NCBI GenBank assembly: GCA_013397695.1 | Contig: VYZI01000113.1 | Coordinates: forward strand, 556,023 to 620,022 | DNA length: 64,000 bases | Direction: 5' to 3' | Source of the DNA: Centropus unirufus | Lineage: Eukaryota > Chordata > Aves > Cuculiformes > Centropidae | In this document: positions 25,215 to 37,472 of the stretch, piece after piece | Position numbering within the stretch: position 1 is the first letter of the stretch | How the letters are laid out: the number at the start of each line of letters is the position of its first letter | Made by a program: the position numbers and the translations under genes | Notes under the pieces: generated by a model | The model's input: the letters and a program-made list of their open reading frames with translations, nothing else | What the model was told of the DNA's origin: nothing | Database searches by the model: none

Positions 25215-25925
25215 GAAAGAGACAGGAAGTGGACAGGAATGTTGTGTTTCTACAGCACCTTAGGTTAAAGATAAGGAATGTCCATCTGCTTTCTTCTCTC
25301 CTGAGACCTTGTCCACCACGTAGGGAGAGCAGGGGTGGGGTGGGGGGAGAAGGGAGCAGCCGCAACCAGACTTCACTTTTCAGGGTGATGTCATTTGTTC
25401 GAAGGTATAAATTCCAAGCCTCTCACAGTAAGGGGAGGAGACTTCCTCCATGGGTGGACATACAACATGGTCTCCCAATTGACTGTGGATCCTTGCTGCA
25501 AAAAAAACAAAGGGTGCCATCGTTGTCTCCCCCAGCAACCATGGATCTGGGTGATGTTTAAGCAATTGGTCATGCATTCCTCTTAATCACTGTACTTATT
25601 CTTTTATGGCAATGATTTGACACATTGCCTTTATAAGCTCTTATTGTAAACTTGTGATTGATCTATACTAATAATTTGCTTTTTTTCTTGCTGTATCAAC
25701 TTGTGTAAACTTGATTTCACAAAGCCTGGGTCCTTATGTTGATTTTACAAAGGGCTCCTGAGTATTTGAGAGTGTGGGATCTTATGATGATATAGTTTTT
25801 CTAAGATCCTTTGATTTTACAGATTCCAGAGTCTTATGAGGATCCCTTTTCTACCATCCTTTGATTTCACAGAGTTTGGGTTTTAATGATGATTTTTTGG
25901 CTTAAATCTCTCTTTGTGGTAAAAC
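25215..25925 (+). mobile_element. Probable endogenous retrovirus LTR (plus)
   Basis: This segment differs from its AT-rich surroundings. A GC-richer part (25290-25560) contains a run of G tracts (25332-25354) and a TATAAA box at 25406-25411. A T-rich tail follows (25600-25925), in which a TTGATTTCACAAAGCCTGGG-like unit recurs four times with divergence, starting at 25711, 25739, 25811 and 25861. A GC-rich promoter-like part followed by a tail of degenerate short repeats is typical of LTRs, and I judge it an ERVL-like solo LTR or LTR fragment. I could not define TG...CA termini or a target-site duplication, and no gag/pol sequence adjoins it. The 110-codon open frame at 25229-25561 looks like a by-product of high GC rather than a gene. 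An unclassified non-LTR repeat is the alternative. Confidence 0.48.
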
Positions 25926-28017
25926 AACAAGTGCTTCATTTTCATCATTTACCATTAGCATGAGACTTTCAGAGGGAGTCAGGGCAGTTTTCTGAGGAAA
26001 TTTCCTCCCACAAGTGTACTTTGTTCTCATCCTCCACAGTATTGCTGTACTGAAGAGGGATTAGGGCAGAGAAACAAAAAATTGTTCCTTCCTTAAATGC
26101 ACTCATGTGCCAAAGGACTTCCTTTAAAAACCAGTGTGATATGAATCACAGCTATCACAATTACTGCTAATTGCCAGTTATGCAGCTTTTCCCAGCATTT
26201 TATTTTGAGTTTCTGCTACAGCAGTGTACAAATCTGAAACAAATCAGCAGAGTAGCTATTTCCTCCTATGTGTTGCACGAGAAAATAGACTGTCTGTATC
26301 TGTAACACTGTGAAATACACCAGGAGGTCTTGCTAGCTAATGAACCAATCCAGCAAATGTCTGCCATGAAACACGGCACAAAATACTAAAAGGGGTACAC
26401 ATCTCCTGGCAAGCTAGCATATAGTTTGCTCTAAAGCTATCTATCATGCTGTCAAAAGTATTGAATCAGCACTGCTGTGGAGGAATCTCTGCCACTGTGA
26501 CAGAGAATTTTTTCTACCATATAGTGCCACCTAACTATTAGACAGCTTACCTTTAACTTTCAGTCAAAAAAAATAGCCATCATTGTTATTATTCCTTATA
26601 GCTCTTCTCCTCCCTCACATTTCACACCTGAAAAACGGGAAGCAGTTTACACTTGTTAATTAATCACTCAAGTCAGATACCAAGGTGTTAATGGAAAATT
26701 AACTGGCAACATGACATAATCTTTGAAATCCATCATGTAAGCACAAGTTAATGGACATTCTTGGTGTTACTTTCTTGCAAGCTACCTAGAAAAATTAGAG
26801 TAGAGCTTGTATAACTTTTGCAGGTGATAAATCTAGTCTGTTCTGTTGCTAATGTGTTTCATGTCTTCTTGATATAACAAGACATCATGAAAGAATTTTG
26901 TTTAGGAGAATTTTCTGGATAGAGATGTTATAATAGTTTTGGTTTTTTTCTTATTTTGAGTTCTACAAAAAAAAATCATGAAATTTTTACTACACTAATT
27001 GCCAGCCATGCATAGGAATGAACCTTAGTAGTGGACAAAAGTCATATATGATGCAGATAACAAGCTTTAAAGAAATCTGGACAAGACACTCTTGTTATGA
27101 TGTAAGCTTTATGAGACCTTATATTGATGTAACAGCAAATTCTTTGTGAGAGGGAGAGGAGCAGTCTGGAGATAATGAAACTGATGATGTAAAGCTTGAC
27201 AGGTCTAATGTTAACAGCACAAATAATGAAAATCCCTTTTCATGTAGCCACAAATCAAGAATTACTTTTAGATCATTTATCAATTTCTTTGTCCTGCTTG
27301 AGATCTCCTTTTCTCCTGGCCTTCATCCTTGATAGGAGAAAAACCTCAATATTTGCATGTATTCCAGTTACTTCTCTAACTGACAAGGTCAGTGATCTTT
27401 GGTAAATTTTCTTTCATCTTTCCCAAGCAAAATGTGACTTCAGTCATACTTCATTTATTAGACGTTGTTTATAAGCATTATGTGCAAAATTTATTTTGCT
27501 TCATTTTGATAAATTAATTTGATAAGCATTTTGATTTTTGATTTTTTATTTTATTTATTTTATTGCTTTCAGTTTTAAAAATTAACTTCCAAAGACATGA
27601 GTTTTAATGAGGCTCTCTCAGGAATTCAGCTCTTGTTTGTCTTTTTTGATGGTATGCTCTTATCAGGAAAGTTTTCTTTTTCTCTCAGATCCAACAACAG
27701 CTATCCCAGTATTTTCATTCAATATCAAGTCCAAGAAGCTATTCAGAAAAAAAGGGAAAGTTTTGCACTTGGCTTATAGGTCTTTGTCCCCAAGTTAAAT
27801 GCAATAATTTAGATCCCTTATGACACAATCCAACCCGACCTGTCAGTTATCTAAATACACTCATTGCCTCTGTACTGGAAAATCAGATGGCTTACGTACC
27901 TGCACATTGCTGCACATGATCAAAACATTGTAGATATCATGTAGGTGTTTAGTCTCCCATGCAACTGGGAGATGGATAGGGATGTGCTGAAACTTTGTGT
28001 TGAGTGCCTGATAGCGT
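25926..28017. other. Non-coding AT-rich DNA, no gene seen
   Basis: I see no gene or transposon. Overlapping open frames at 27597-27798 are short and Ser/Phe/Leu-rich. Confidence 0.6.
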
Positions 28018-29226
28018 TCATAGAATCATAGAATCACTAGGCTGGAAAAGACAACCAAGATCATCGAGTCCAAGTGTGCCTGTCCATCAAAAAATCATAT
28101 CCTTAATTACCTCACCTACTCATGTTTTAAATACATCCAGGGATAGTGATTCTACCACCTCCCTTGGCAGCTTGTTCCAGCAACTGATGACCCTTTCAGT
28201 TAAAAAATTTTTCCTAATGTCCAGTTTGAACCTTCCCTGGAACAACTTGAGGCAATTCCCCTCTTGTCCTATCACCTGTCACATGGGAGAAGAGACCAGC
28301 ACCCACCCCTCCACAACCCCTCTCAGGTAGTTGTAAGCAATGATAAGGTCTGCCCTCAGCCTTCTCTTCCCAATTCCCTCAACCACTCCTCATAAGACTT
28401 GTTCTCCAGCCCCTTCACCAGCCTTGCTGGCCTTCTCTGAATGAGCTCCAGAATCTCAACATGCTCCTTGTAGTGAGGGGCCTAGAACTGTACACAGGAT
28501 TTGAGGTGTGGCCTCACCATTGCCAAGTACAGGGGCAGAATCACCTCCCTGGACCTGCTAGCCACACTGTTTCTGATCCAGGCATTGGCCTTCTTGGCCA
28601 CCTGGGCACACTACCGGCTCATGTTCAGTTGACTGTCAACCAGTACCCCCAGATCCTTCTCCTCTAGGCAGCTTTCCAGCCACTCTTCCCCAAGCCTACC
28701 ATGCTGCAGAGTTGTTGCATCTCAAGTGCAGGACCCGGTATTTGGCCTTGTTAAACCTCATCCCATTGGTCTCAGCCCATCGTTCCAGCCTGTTTAGACC
28801 CCTTTGGAGAGCCTCCCTACCCTCAAACAGATCAACACTTCCTCCCAGCTTAGTGTCGTCTGTGAACTTGCCAATCAATTGGCAAGATTGAAGAAACTTC
28901 AATCCTTTCATCCAGGTCATTGATAAAGACATTGAGCGGGACTGGACCCAGCACTGAGCCCTGGAGAACATCACTTGTACCTGGCCTCCCCCTAGGTTTA
29001 GCATCATTTACCACAACTCTCTGGGCCTGACCATCCAACCAGTTTTCCATCCAGGAGAGAGTGCACCTGTCCACGCCAGTGGCAGCCAGTTGCTTGAGCA
29101 GAGCTCTGTGAGAAACTGTGTTAATTGCTTTACTGAAGTTCAGGTAGACTACATCCACAACCTTTCCCTCATCCAATAAATTGGTCACTTTGTCATAGAA
29201 GGAGATAGGGTTGCTGTGTCCCAAGC
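28018..29226 (-). mobile_element. CR1 LINE, 5'-truncated, with RT relic (minus)
   Basis: The element runs on the minus strand. Its 3' end is at the left, where two ATTCTATG octamers are preceded (in sense) by CCTAGTG. Going 5'-ward come the 3' UTR, the ORF2 C-terminal region and the reverse transcriptase palm. From about 29215 down, one frame reads NPISFYDKVTNLLDEGKVVD, then VVYLNFSKAINTVSH (motif A, with the usual catalytic Asp changed to Asn), then GSVLGPVPLNVFINDLDE. After a frameshift near 28890 the next frame holds FTDDTKLGGSVD (motif C, DD retained) and GMRFNKAKYRVLHL. Lost motif A Asp, frameshift and stops make it inactive. It is among the better preserved CR1 copies in the window. Antisense open frames across it are by-products. 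Confidence 0.93.
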
Positions 29227-29290
29227 TCCCAAGCGCAGGCCCAGGCATTTGGCCTTGTTAAACCTCAGCCCACTGGTCTCACCCCATCTG
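29227..29290 (-). mobile_element. Extra CR1 segment fused to the 5' end of the copy
   Basis: About 61 bp here repeat, in the same orientation, the segment at 28720-28780 within the same CR1 copy (shared core TTTGGCCTTGTTAAACCTCA). In family order this piece belongs downstream of motif C, yet it sits upstream of the motif A region. It is therefore either a separate tiny CR1 insertion or a template-jump product at the 5' end during reverse transcription. Confidence 0.8.
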
Positions 29291-30620
29291 AAATCCATGA
29301 GGACAAAGTGTCTAGCAGCACTTTAGACAGGTCTGGGACATCTATGGTTTTCCCAAATACTGCATCTCACCTACTTCCTGCAAAGCATATGTGGCAGCTT
29401 AACCAAGAAGTATAAGCCATTCAAACACCATATGCCAAACTGGAGGGATAATTTCTGCTTTTAAACCTTATATGTTACTCTTTGGAGATGCCTGACAACT
29501 TCCTTGACTGATTACAGAAATTATGTTCCCAGCTAATGACTCCATGAAGCCAGGTTCTTATAATTGAGGGATCAAAAAACATAAATTAGTTACTTTGAGT
29601 AGAAATTAAAAATACAGACCTGTAATCTCAGCAGGCACTTCGTCTATTACGGTGTCAGTCTTCATTGTTTCCACCATTTTAACAGGATGAAATGAAGCTA
29701 TCATATGTATTCGCATTTTTAAAAAGTTTGAAATTGCACGTATAAGTCTTGCTTGCTGACAGCTACTATCACACTAACCATGCTCTAGTAGACTAATAAA
29801 GTCAGATATCTGGGCTTGTCTTCGCTAACAGAAAAGAATCAAAACTATTTTTAAAAGCTTTTATAAATAAACCTCATAACTAAATGCAAGTGCTCATAAG
29901 ATTAGAAATTAAATGTGAATATTTGGTGTTGAGACTGACATATTTAGGCATACATATAGAATCTTAACTGTCATTCACTACTTTAAATCCATTAGAATTG
30001 ATTGACCTTTCAAAATTTGTGTTAATATGGTTACTTTGAGATATACTGTAGATCATTTAAGGCACAGCCAGCATTAAGTGCTGTATTAACAGTTCATTAG
30101 TTTTTATACTGATAGTGTGGTTATCATCTTTCTAAACTAGAAAATCAGGTAAGATTAGCACTTTAAGATGAGATGAGATGTATCAGATTAATTAAATTGC
30201 ATTACAAAATCTTATTAAACATTTGAATATTTCATACTAAATTAATACCCATTCGACAAATTTATGTCATCTCTGAGAAAACAGCATGTGCTACCTAGCA
30301 GGTCTGGAAAGAAGCACCGGCTGGTTTAGGAGAAGTCACAGGTCTTCTGCATTACATTTCTATGTTCACCAGGGAGGGTCCTCCACAGCAATGCAGTAAG
30401 CAAACTTTCTTCCACAGTCCTACAACCAGAAAGACAAAACACTGGACTGTTCTCTCTTAGTAGTAGTGTCTTTGACAACACTGAGGCTGCCAGGGAGATT
30501 AAAACCACAGCCCTTCCCCTCCTATTCTGCAGTTCATAGAAATACACAAAATTGTCTTAAGCTTAAGTGGGGGAAAAGTCTTACTAAAGATCAGTTTGGG
30601 CAAAATTTATTAGAGCTGAT
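29291..30620. other. Non-coding DNA, no gene seen
   Basis: I see no gene. The open frame at 30326-30547 (minus) has no recognisable motif. It lies next to LTR-like DNA and could belong to the same insertion, but nothing in the sequence shows that. Confidence 0.5.
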
Positions 30621-30628
30621 TGACCTTA

Positions 30629-30927
30629 TGTAGTCATCGTCACAACATTTGCTGGCGTGTTCGCAACAGACCACCTAGCCAACCCAGGCTAGGGAAGTAG
30701 AGACACAGACACATATGATGTAGATGCTCTAACTCCACCCTCCCCGCGCAGGCTCCCAGCTTATATACTCTGTTATATGCAAATAGTGGGGAGGATTATA
30801 CAAACAGGGGAGGCGTTTACAAGCTACCTTCTGTGACAGCGTGTAATCTTCTGAGTGCAACACCCTACAGCTTGAGAGCCCTTGACAATCCTCGGTATTG
30901 CAGCTAAATATCTTGCACTGCCTCACA
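30629..30927 (-). mobile_element. Possible retroviral LTR-like module (minus)
   Basis: On the minus strand the segment begins TGTGAGGCAGTGCAAGATAT and ends GACGATGACTACA, giving TG...CA ends. It has a TATA box (GTATATAAGC, at about 30759-30768) two thirds of the way in, followed by a GC-rich R-like stretch. At about 299 bp this fits a short ERVK-like LTR. I found no matching flanking target-site duplication and no internal retroviral genes, so the boundaries and the family are tentative. Confidence 0.38.
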
Positions 30928-30995
30928 TGCATATTCTCCTGTTCACTAGCAAATCACATATTTAGATAAAATAGTAACTCTTCTAAGTATTAGGC

Positions 30996-31376
30996 GTGTG
31001 GGGTTCAGTGGTGACCTTCAGCAATCTGCATTACCTAATCAGGACCTTTGTGGAATGCAGGTCTCCTCCAATGGGAGTGAGACACGCGAACCGGGACAGT
31101 TACTGCAAGATTTATAAGCACTGTAAGAAGAATAAACTTGGTCTCTGTGATATTTGTGCATCTGATTCATGTCAGTATGGAGCAGCGCTGGGGCCACAGG
31201 ATGGCGTGTGGCCCCTGACTGCTCTGTTTGTTTGTGTGAAGAATATTATCCTGATTCATGTCAATTTAGCACAATGCTGGGGTGGGGAAGACAGAAGGAT
31301 GAGTCATCCCTTGTACAGCCTCAGGGTCCTGGTCAATTATGAACGCCTGAGATGGGAGTTAAGTTGTTTGGGGGTA
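30996..31376 (+). mobile_element. LTR-like module with TATA and polyA signal (plus)
   Basis: A TTTATAAGCA box (31111-31120) is followed 20 nt later by AATAAA (31131-31136), the close TATA/polyA-signal arrangement seen in compact retroviral LTRs. Downstream, a 32-bp segment starting CTGATTCATGTCA at 31162 recurs in diverged form at 31251. The 128-codon open frame across the segment (30996-31382) matches nothing I recognise and is Cys-rich by composition only; I do not call it a gene. It could be a separate LTR or the upstream part of the LTR that follows. Confidence 0.33.
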
Positions 31377-31812
31377 TGTTAATGGGAGTGAAGTTATTTG
31401 GAATGTGTTTTAACTGTTTGCTGATGACCGCAAAGTATTGTGTGGAGGAACCAGGCCGCAACCTGTTGTAAAGTCATGTGCAGGAAAAACCAGGACGCGC
31501 ATACGAGAAGGACTTTTTATCCTATTCAATGATCGCCATGATCGCCAGATGGAGTACGTGCTGCCTGGACTCACGTCTGCTCCAGGAACTCATTTTAAAT
31601 GCTATTGTCTTTTCTCAGAATTATAATGAATAATGTATTAAACTTTGGTATATAAACTTTGTGATTTTTCAGATGGGTGTGTGTCTTTGGTCGAGCACGA
31701 TGGCTCCCGGCACACCCAGCGCTGATTTGCTTGTCTTTACTTAATAATTTTAAATTTTGATTAAAAACTTGTTTTGAGGTGTAATCAAATATCAGTCTCC
31801 ATTTTACCATAC
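31377..31812 (+). mobile_element. Probable ERVL-like LTR (plus)
   Basis: It begins TGTTAATGGGAGTGAAGTTA, is GC-richer to about 31600, has a TATAAA box at 31651-31656, and continues with a CGAGCACGATGGCTCCCGGC block and an AT-rich tail (TTTAAATTTTGATTAAAAAC). This organisation and wording resemble solo LTRs of avian ERVL-type elements. The 3' end near 31806-31813 is uncertain and no target-site duplication is visible. A 20-bp segment at 31353-31372 is repeated with changes at 31384-31403, which suggests the LTR starts further left or carries a tandem duplication. Confidence 0.5.
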
Positions 31813-32935
31813 AAGCAGAGTCCTCTCATCATTCATTACATTCCCGTGTAGGTGTTTCCCAGGTAAGAGATAAAGGAAAGTGTGTGGCCTGAATGGATTT
31901 CTTGGTCTAATATTACACCTAAATACATGTGAAATATTAGTCAGGCCACTTGCATATTTTTCTTTATCACTCACAAGTAGAAGCTTATTGTTAATTTTAT
32001 TTTTTTTTTCCACTAGGAGAAAGTAAGCAGTTGAATATGCATAGCAGAGTCATTTTCCATCTAACAATTTATAATGTGTACCATATTTTAACTCTTGACA
32101 TCTGTCCTTCAACTCTGTAATCTTGATTTCACCTACTCTAGGTGCCAGTAAATGACTCACCTAGGATTCCCTAGGGGCACCAAATGTTTGCATTTTATGT
32201 CGAGCTCATTGGAATAGATGCTCCCTCCCCTTTCAAGCCCTAAATATGAGATGGAAGCCACATGTACCTTACCAGGATATCCTGTCAGGTGATTTAACTA
32301 ATCAGCTTAAGCTTTGCAGACAGTCTTGTAATGCAGTCAGTGTTGTATACTTGGTAAGAAAAATTCAGCCTACAAGTTGCCACTTCTTTTACATTACTTC
32401 TTTGTCACTTTCTTTTATATTACATCCAGGGTCAAAAATGTACAGTTCTGAGCTTGGATATCTTATTTATATTCCATTTGCCTTTTACTGTGTAGGGATT
32501 TAGAATGATCCTACTAGGACAGATGCTCATCTTTTGCATATCAACAATGAATAGGCAAAGTATCCTTACAAACTTAACTTTGATTTGAGTAAATATAAGG
32601 AAACTTGTCTATGTTATCTGTCTTGTCATTAGACAAACATATACATCGAGTCAATATAATTTCCACCAGTGAAAAGATGTACTGAAGAGCACCTACTTAG
32701 CATTTCTGGAATTGCCCATGAGAAATGTGAGATAGAAACTTACAGCCAATATAGTTAAAGGTTACATGTAGACTAAGAGTGCAAGGGTATCCAGAGCGGA
32801 GGCAGGTGAGACAATTGCCCCAACACTGTTTAGTTGTGAGGGTTTCAGTCATTATATCCTTATGATGTATCCTAATAGATGGATGGCATCATCTTCTCAT
32901 GTGCCGGCTAAGCTCAGTTTGGAGGTGTGGAGGGT
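31813..32935. other. Non-coding DNA, no gene seen
   Basis: I see no gene or repeat that I recognise. The open frame 32246-32503 (plus) has no family motif. Confidence 0.6.
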
Positions 32936-33045
32936 CATTCATAGAATCATAGAATTGAAGAATGTCCTAAGTTGAAAGGGATCCACAAGTATCACCAAGC
33001 CCAACTCCTGACCCTGCATAGAACAACTCTTTTCTAAATAGAGAT
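32936..33045 (-). mobile_element. Short CR1 3' end (minus)
   Basis: CATAGAATCATAGAATTGAA, followed by a TCCTAAGTTGAAAGGGATCC block and CCCAACTCCTGACCCTGCAT, is the reverse complement of a CR1 3' terminus of a different subfamily from the 28-kb copy. Only about 110 bp remain, a severely 5'-truncated insertion. Confidence 0.85.
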
Positions 33046-36000
33046 AGGAGGAAAAAGAGCTTTAATATAGTTTTTCATAAACAAGTTAGTTGCAATAGAC
33101 TGCCTTGCAAATCCATACACCAGATCTACCTCTGAAGATGAAGGTGATGTCGGTGCCATACAAGATGGTATGTCTAAGATCATCATTTAACACTCAGAGC
33201 TCTCCAGTCAAGTGTTTTCACAAAGAGTAATGCATGGTTAGAAGTGTTTGGGTACCTAACTAACTAAATAAAGATAAATAATTGAATACTACACAATAAA
33301 TACTGTAGTTACAAAGGCTGAGTCTACAAATGGATTGCCAGAAAGCTTTTTAGGAATGCCTTATTATACCTAGCACTGTTTCAGCATCTGCTCGTTTGTG
33401 AATTGTTCTGCTCTCTCTCAGTGCAGGCAGTCATTTCAATGCAACTTCCTCAGAAGGAAGCCTGATCTGTGACCCATGCTTTGTGACAGAGGAAGAGCTA
33501 TAGTAATCATCAGATGAACAGATGAGGGAATCAACAGATGAATGATGGAGTATTTAATTGGTGATGCTTAAATATGAACTCTATTGTATAGCAAATTCAT
33601 ACGAGTAGTTTCTTTACTGTGTTTTCACCGAATAGCTTTCCAAGAACTTAAACTACAAAAGTAACCATTTTATTATTTTCCTGGATTACATGCATACCTT
33701 CCCTGATTCTATCTGATTTCTGCCTTATAGTTTCTGAACTTCATATTTATTCAAACACCATACTGCCGTAAAAGAAATACAGAACCATCTGACCCACATT
33801 CTCCATCAGCATCTAAAAATATGATAAATAATTGAGATGAGGACGCAAAAATGCAGTCATGGTATGTGACACAGTAGAAGGTGGACAACAGGACTAGATA
33901 CCTAAGGATTTTTTTTACTGCTAATATGTAAATTTGGTGAGTTAATACCATTCAAATGCCCTTCTTCCTAAATTGCTTAATCAATTAAGATCATTAAGAT
34001 CAGATATTTGAATTACGAGGTGATCAAGCAGTGGAATGGCAAAGCTGTGCAGTTTGGTCCATCAGAGGGAAGGCACATCCATATCATAGGTACCCTAAAG
34101 ATGTCATTCACGAGTTATGCACTGAGATTATTCCTTAGAAAGGCAGGAAATTAATACAAAGTAACTTATGACTTTAAGAAGGGGATGGCCTCTTATCTGC
34201 ATCTTCTATTCTCGCTGGCACTTATACAAAACAAAATAAGAAATGTACTCTGCCATACTAAAAGATTTATCAACCCTATATTCTATACAGCAGTGCCTAC
34301 AGAAAGTTCTATGGAAAGGACAAAACCAGTACAGCCTGTTCAGGTTCCTTGCCATAGCACCTACTGGCAGCAGGTGCCCTGGGAGTCACAGCAGGCTTTG
34401 ATTTTATGGAATGTCCCCGGAAGCCTCTGTACGACTGCTGCTTGTCCACTGCAGGATTTTGAGGAGGATACATGAGCCAACAAGATTACACCCAATAACA
34501 AGAGGAAGGTAACAAAATGCTACTTAACATCACCAGTACTGCAGATGGTGTCTTCTCACCTGAATGAGTTATTGCCTCTCTGAACAGGCTAAGCAGTATT
34601 TTCAGGTAAACATATTACATTATAGGCTTGCTTTGGCCAGCTCACTCCATTGTTTTCAACATTGTCTACATCTGCATACAATATATTTTTATCTTCTCTA
34701 GATTACCTCACCACCTTCGAGGTTTTCTTCAGAACATGTACATCTTGGTTTTGGTTGTTGCCTGCAGTTATCATGGGGACGTATCTTCATTCCCAGTTTC
34801 TGAGATTCATTATTGGTGCTCTCCTAAATTTGGCATTGCTGCAAAGATATTGAAATTCCTGGCCAGATAGGGGAAGGGTTAAACCTAAAGACCTCTGAGG
34901 GATTCGGGAGAAAGGTGAAAGAAGACACAAACATCCTAACTAATGACCTCTCAAACTTTATCATGTGATGATGATCCTTTTCACTTCAGGTTAGCAAAGA
35001 AACCCCAATCAGTATGGCATGCCAGCATTTGTAACATGATCTGACCCAAATACTCGCAGTAGGGCTGAAATAACAAGCTGAACTGAATCACTCACTACTA
35101 CTACTACATAGTGGTTACTCTACGTCTCCCAGTATTCTACAGTTGTTGCATTATATAAAAGTAAGCCCTTTAGAAAGCAAGTTTTCAAAGTAGAGACAGG
35201 AATATTATTAAGAGTGAGAAGTAACTGAAGTTCTCTGGCAATGCTGCAGAGTCATGGAGAAGACTTAGGCAGGGTTTTGTATCTATGTATCACCAGCTGG
35301 ACTCAAGAGCAGTCACAAAAGTTATCTGAAGTTCTCCATTTCCTAATAGTATAGTGCAAAAAGAAAATGGAAGAAGTGCCTCTGAGAGTGTGCAGGAAAA
35401 CTACTGTACTCCCAAGAAAACTGAAACTTCTAAAGGACATCGTTATCATCATATGCACACCTCTAAGAACAAAATTTCTTTCATTTCTCTAAATTTGAGG
35501 AATATTTGACTGACAGTCAGTTAAAAAGTCAGCTCTATAATTATTACATACTGACTGATTTCATTAGAAGAGATCAAATAGTGGTTGAAATCAAAGATAT
35601 TAAGCTACTGGAATGACAGGTACAAGATAGAAACCTAAATCAGAAACAGCAGTGAATACATGTCAAAAAGATGCTAGGAGAAAACTGAGATGCAGTTACA
35701 CTGGATAAACAGTTTATCATGAGGGGAAATTGGAAAATGGAAAAACAAAATAAAGTGAGAAACATCAGAGAATAGGAAAAAGATGTGATGGTCAGCAAAT
35801 GCATTAACTGTAGAAATATAAGCAGATCCAAACATCCAACTTCTGTATTTAGAGGGCACAAAGCTGGCAGTTTTACAATATTTCATAACTTAACTATCAT
35901 ATCAGTGCTCCGTATTAAAAGAAAAATGTGCAAAAAATCTGAAAAAAAATCTTCTAGAGAAAGTCTACCTCTTCAAAATCTGAAACCAAGGATGACAGAG

Positions 36001-37472
36001 GGCTGACATCTTGCCTTGCACATTGAGGGAACACTTCTGAATTATACAATGGATATTGATACTGAAGTGATTATTTACTTATAACAATTATTGGGTAGGA
36101 AACAGAGCAGTGAGCTTTTGAGTGAGAAAACTTTAAAATATCCATAAAAAATAACTTTGGAAGGGGAGACTTGTTCTTCCTGAAGTATAACAAGCTATTG
36201 AACTGAAAATAAAAAATTAAAATCAAGCCAGTTACATTTGTTGTAATTGTTAAGTCCATAAACATGCTAGGCATTTACAAGCAGGTTAAATTTAAAAGTC
36301 AGAAGTCCTGAAGCTGTGATATACAATTTCAAATTTGGTCCATATTTACAGATACTAGCTAAAACATTTTGGTGTTGTATTATTCACATTTCTTTGAGAT
36401 TGGAATCCTGGAGGAACATGAAAATCTCAGTGCGTGTTTTCAATATAGTTAAGGTTTATAGTGTAATATGTTATAAGTGTGCATTAAATCTGTAATTACA
36501 GGATGTGAAACTCCAGCAGTTCAGGTATGGTGATTATTCCTACTCTAATGAACAAAGTAACCAGTGTCTCATGTTAACTGCTTAACCTTTTTTTTCACAA
36601 GAGTTTTTATATCAGTATTTAACATAACAGGTATCTGTTGTTGGACAGTTTGATGAACAAAGAAATTGAGTCTGTTAAAAAAAATATTCAAAAGGTTACA
36701 GGAGCTGGACAGGTTTAGCTCTGCCAAACTGAATGGCATCACCTTTACAGCCATTGAAATTGTGTTTAGCAGGGGAAAGGAGATTTTCAATTTAGCAGAA
36801 CAGCAGCAGAGTGTAGAACAAATTGTAACGTGCAGCAGGACTGATACAGACAGAAAAAATGCATGGTACAACAGGGATTCAGAACTATAAAATCCATTAT
36901 AAATTGGAGCTACAGTTCATTTCTACACAGATAGTTCATGAACTTTAAAAGACTACAGCTATCAGAAAGGTTACTCCTCATTTCTTTGATGTACAGAACG
37001 CTGAAGATGAGGTTTTGAGGAAAACAACGAGCTCTTAGTAAGAACCAGATAGATAAAATTTGCAGAGAGAGCCCGCTCCCCAACCCCCCAGACCTAGTAA
37101 TTCTATAGAGACTTCAAATAAACAATAGCAGAGACAGCAGAGGAGCAGGAACAAGACAGATTGATTGAACATTGCTGAAACAATTAAAGGAGTTGCAGTA
37201 GTGTTTGACAAAAAGGAAAATGTACTGTCATTTTTAGTAACTGAACCAGATCATGAGGCAAGTCAGATACATAATTAACACAAATATCTAGTCAGTCTGT
37301 GCACAGTTTTAAAATATTGAGATTGCATAACTCCTAACTGAAGAGACAGACTGTGTCTGATCCCTTTTGGTTTTGTGACTCCTTCTTTTGGGTGTTTAAG
37401 TCACATGGTCCTCATTTAATTATTACAGCCTTATCAAGCTACCTTGAAGACTTGTTTTCTTCAGGTCAGTAT
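33046..37472. other. Non-coding DNA, no gene seen
   Basis: About 4.4 kb without a recognisable gene. Open frames at 34185-34475, 34628-34870 and 36666-36890 (plus) and 36569-36871 (minus) carry no motif I can name, and the last two overlap on opposite strands. Confidence 0.55.

Noticed and set aside
25229..25561. 110-codon open frame (plus) and overlapping minus frames
   Set aside because: They lie in the GC-rich part of an LTR-like segment, overlap on both strands, and contain no domain motif.
28004..28667. Plus-strand open frames across 28.0-28.7 kb
   Set aside because: They are antisense to the CR1 element, whose coding strand is minus.
30996..31382. 128-codon Cys-containing frame
   Set aside because: The Cys residues do not form a recognisable zinc finger or secreted Cys pattern, and the region has LTR promoter features.
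36569..36890. Overlapping 100- and 74-codon frames on opposite strands
   Set aside because: Neither has a motif, and opposite-strand mirror frames are typical of chance.
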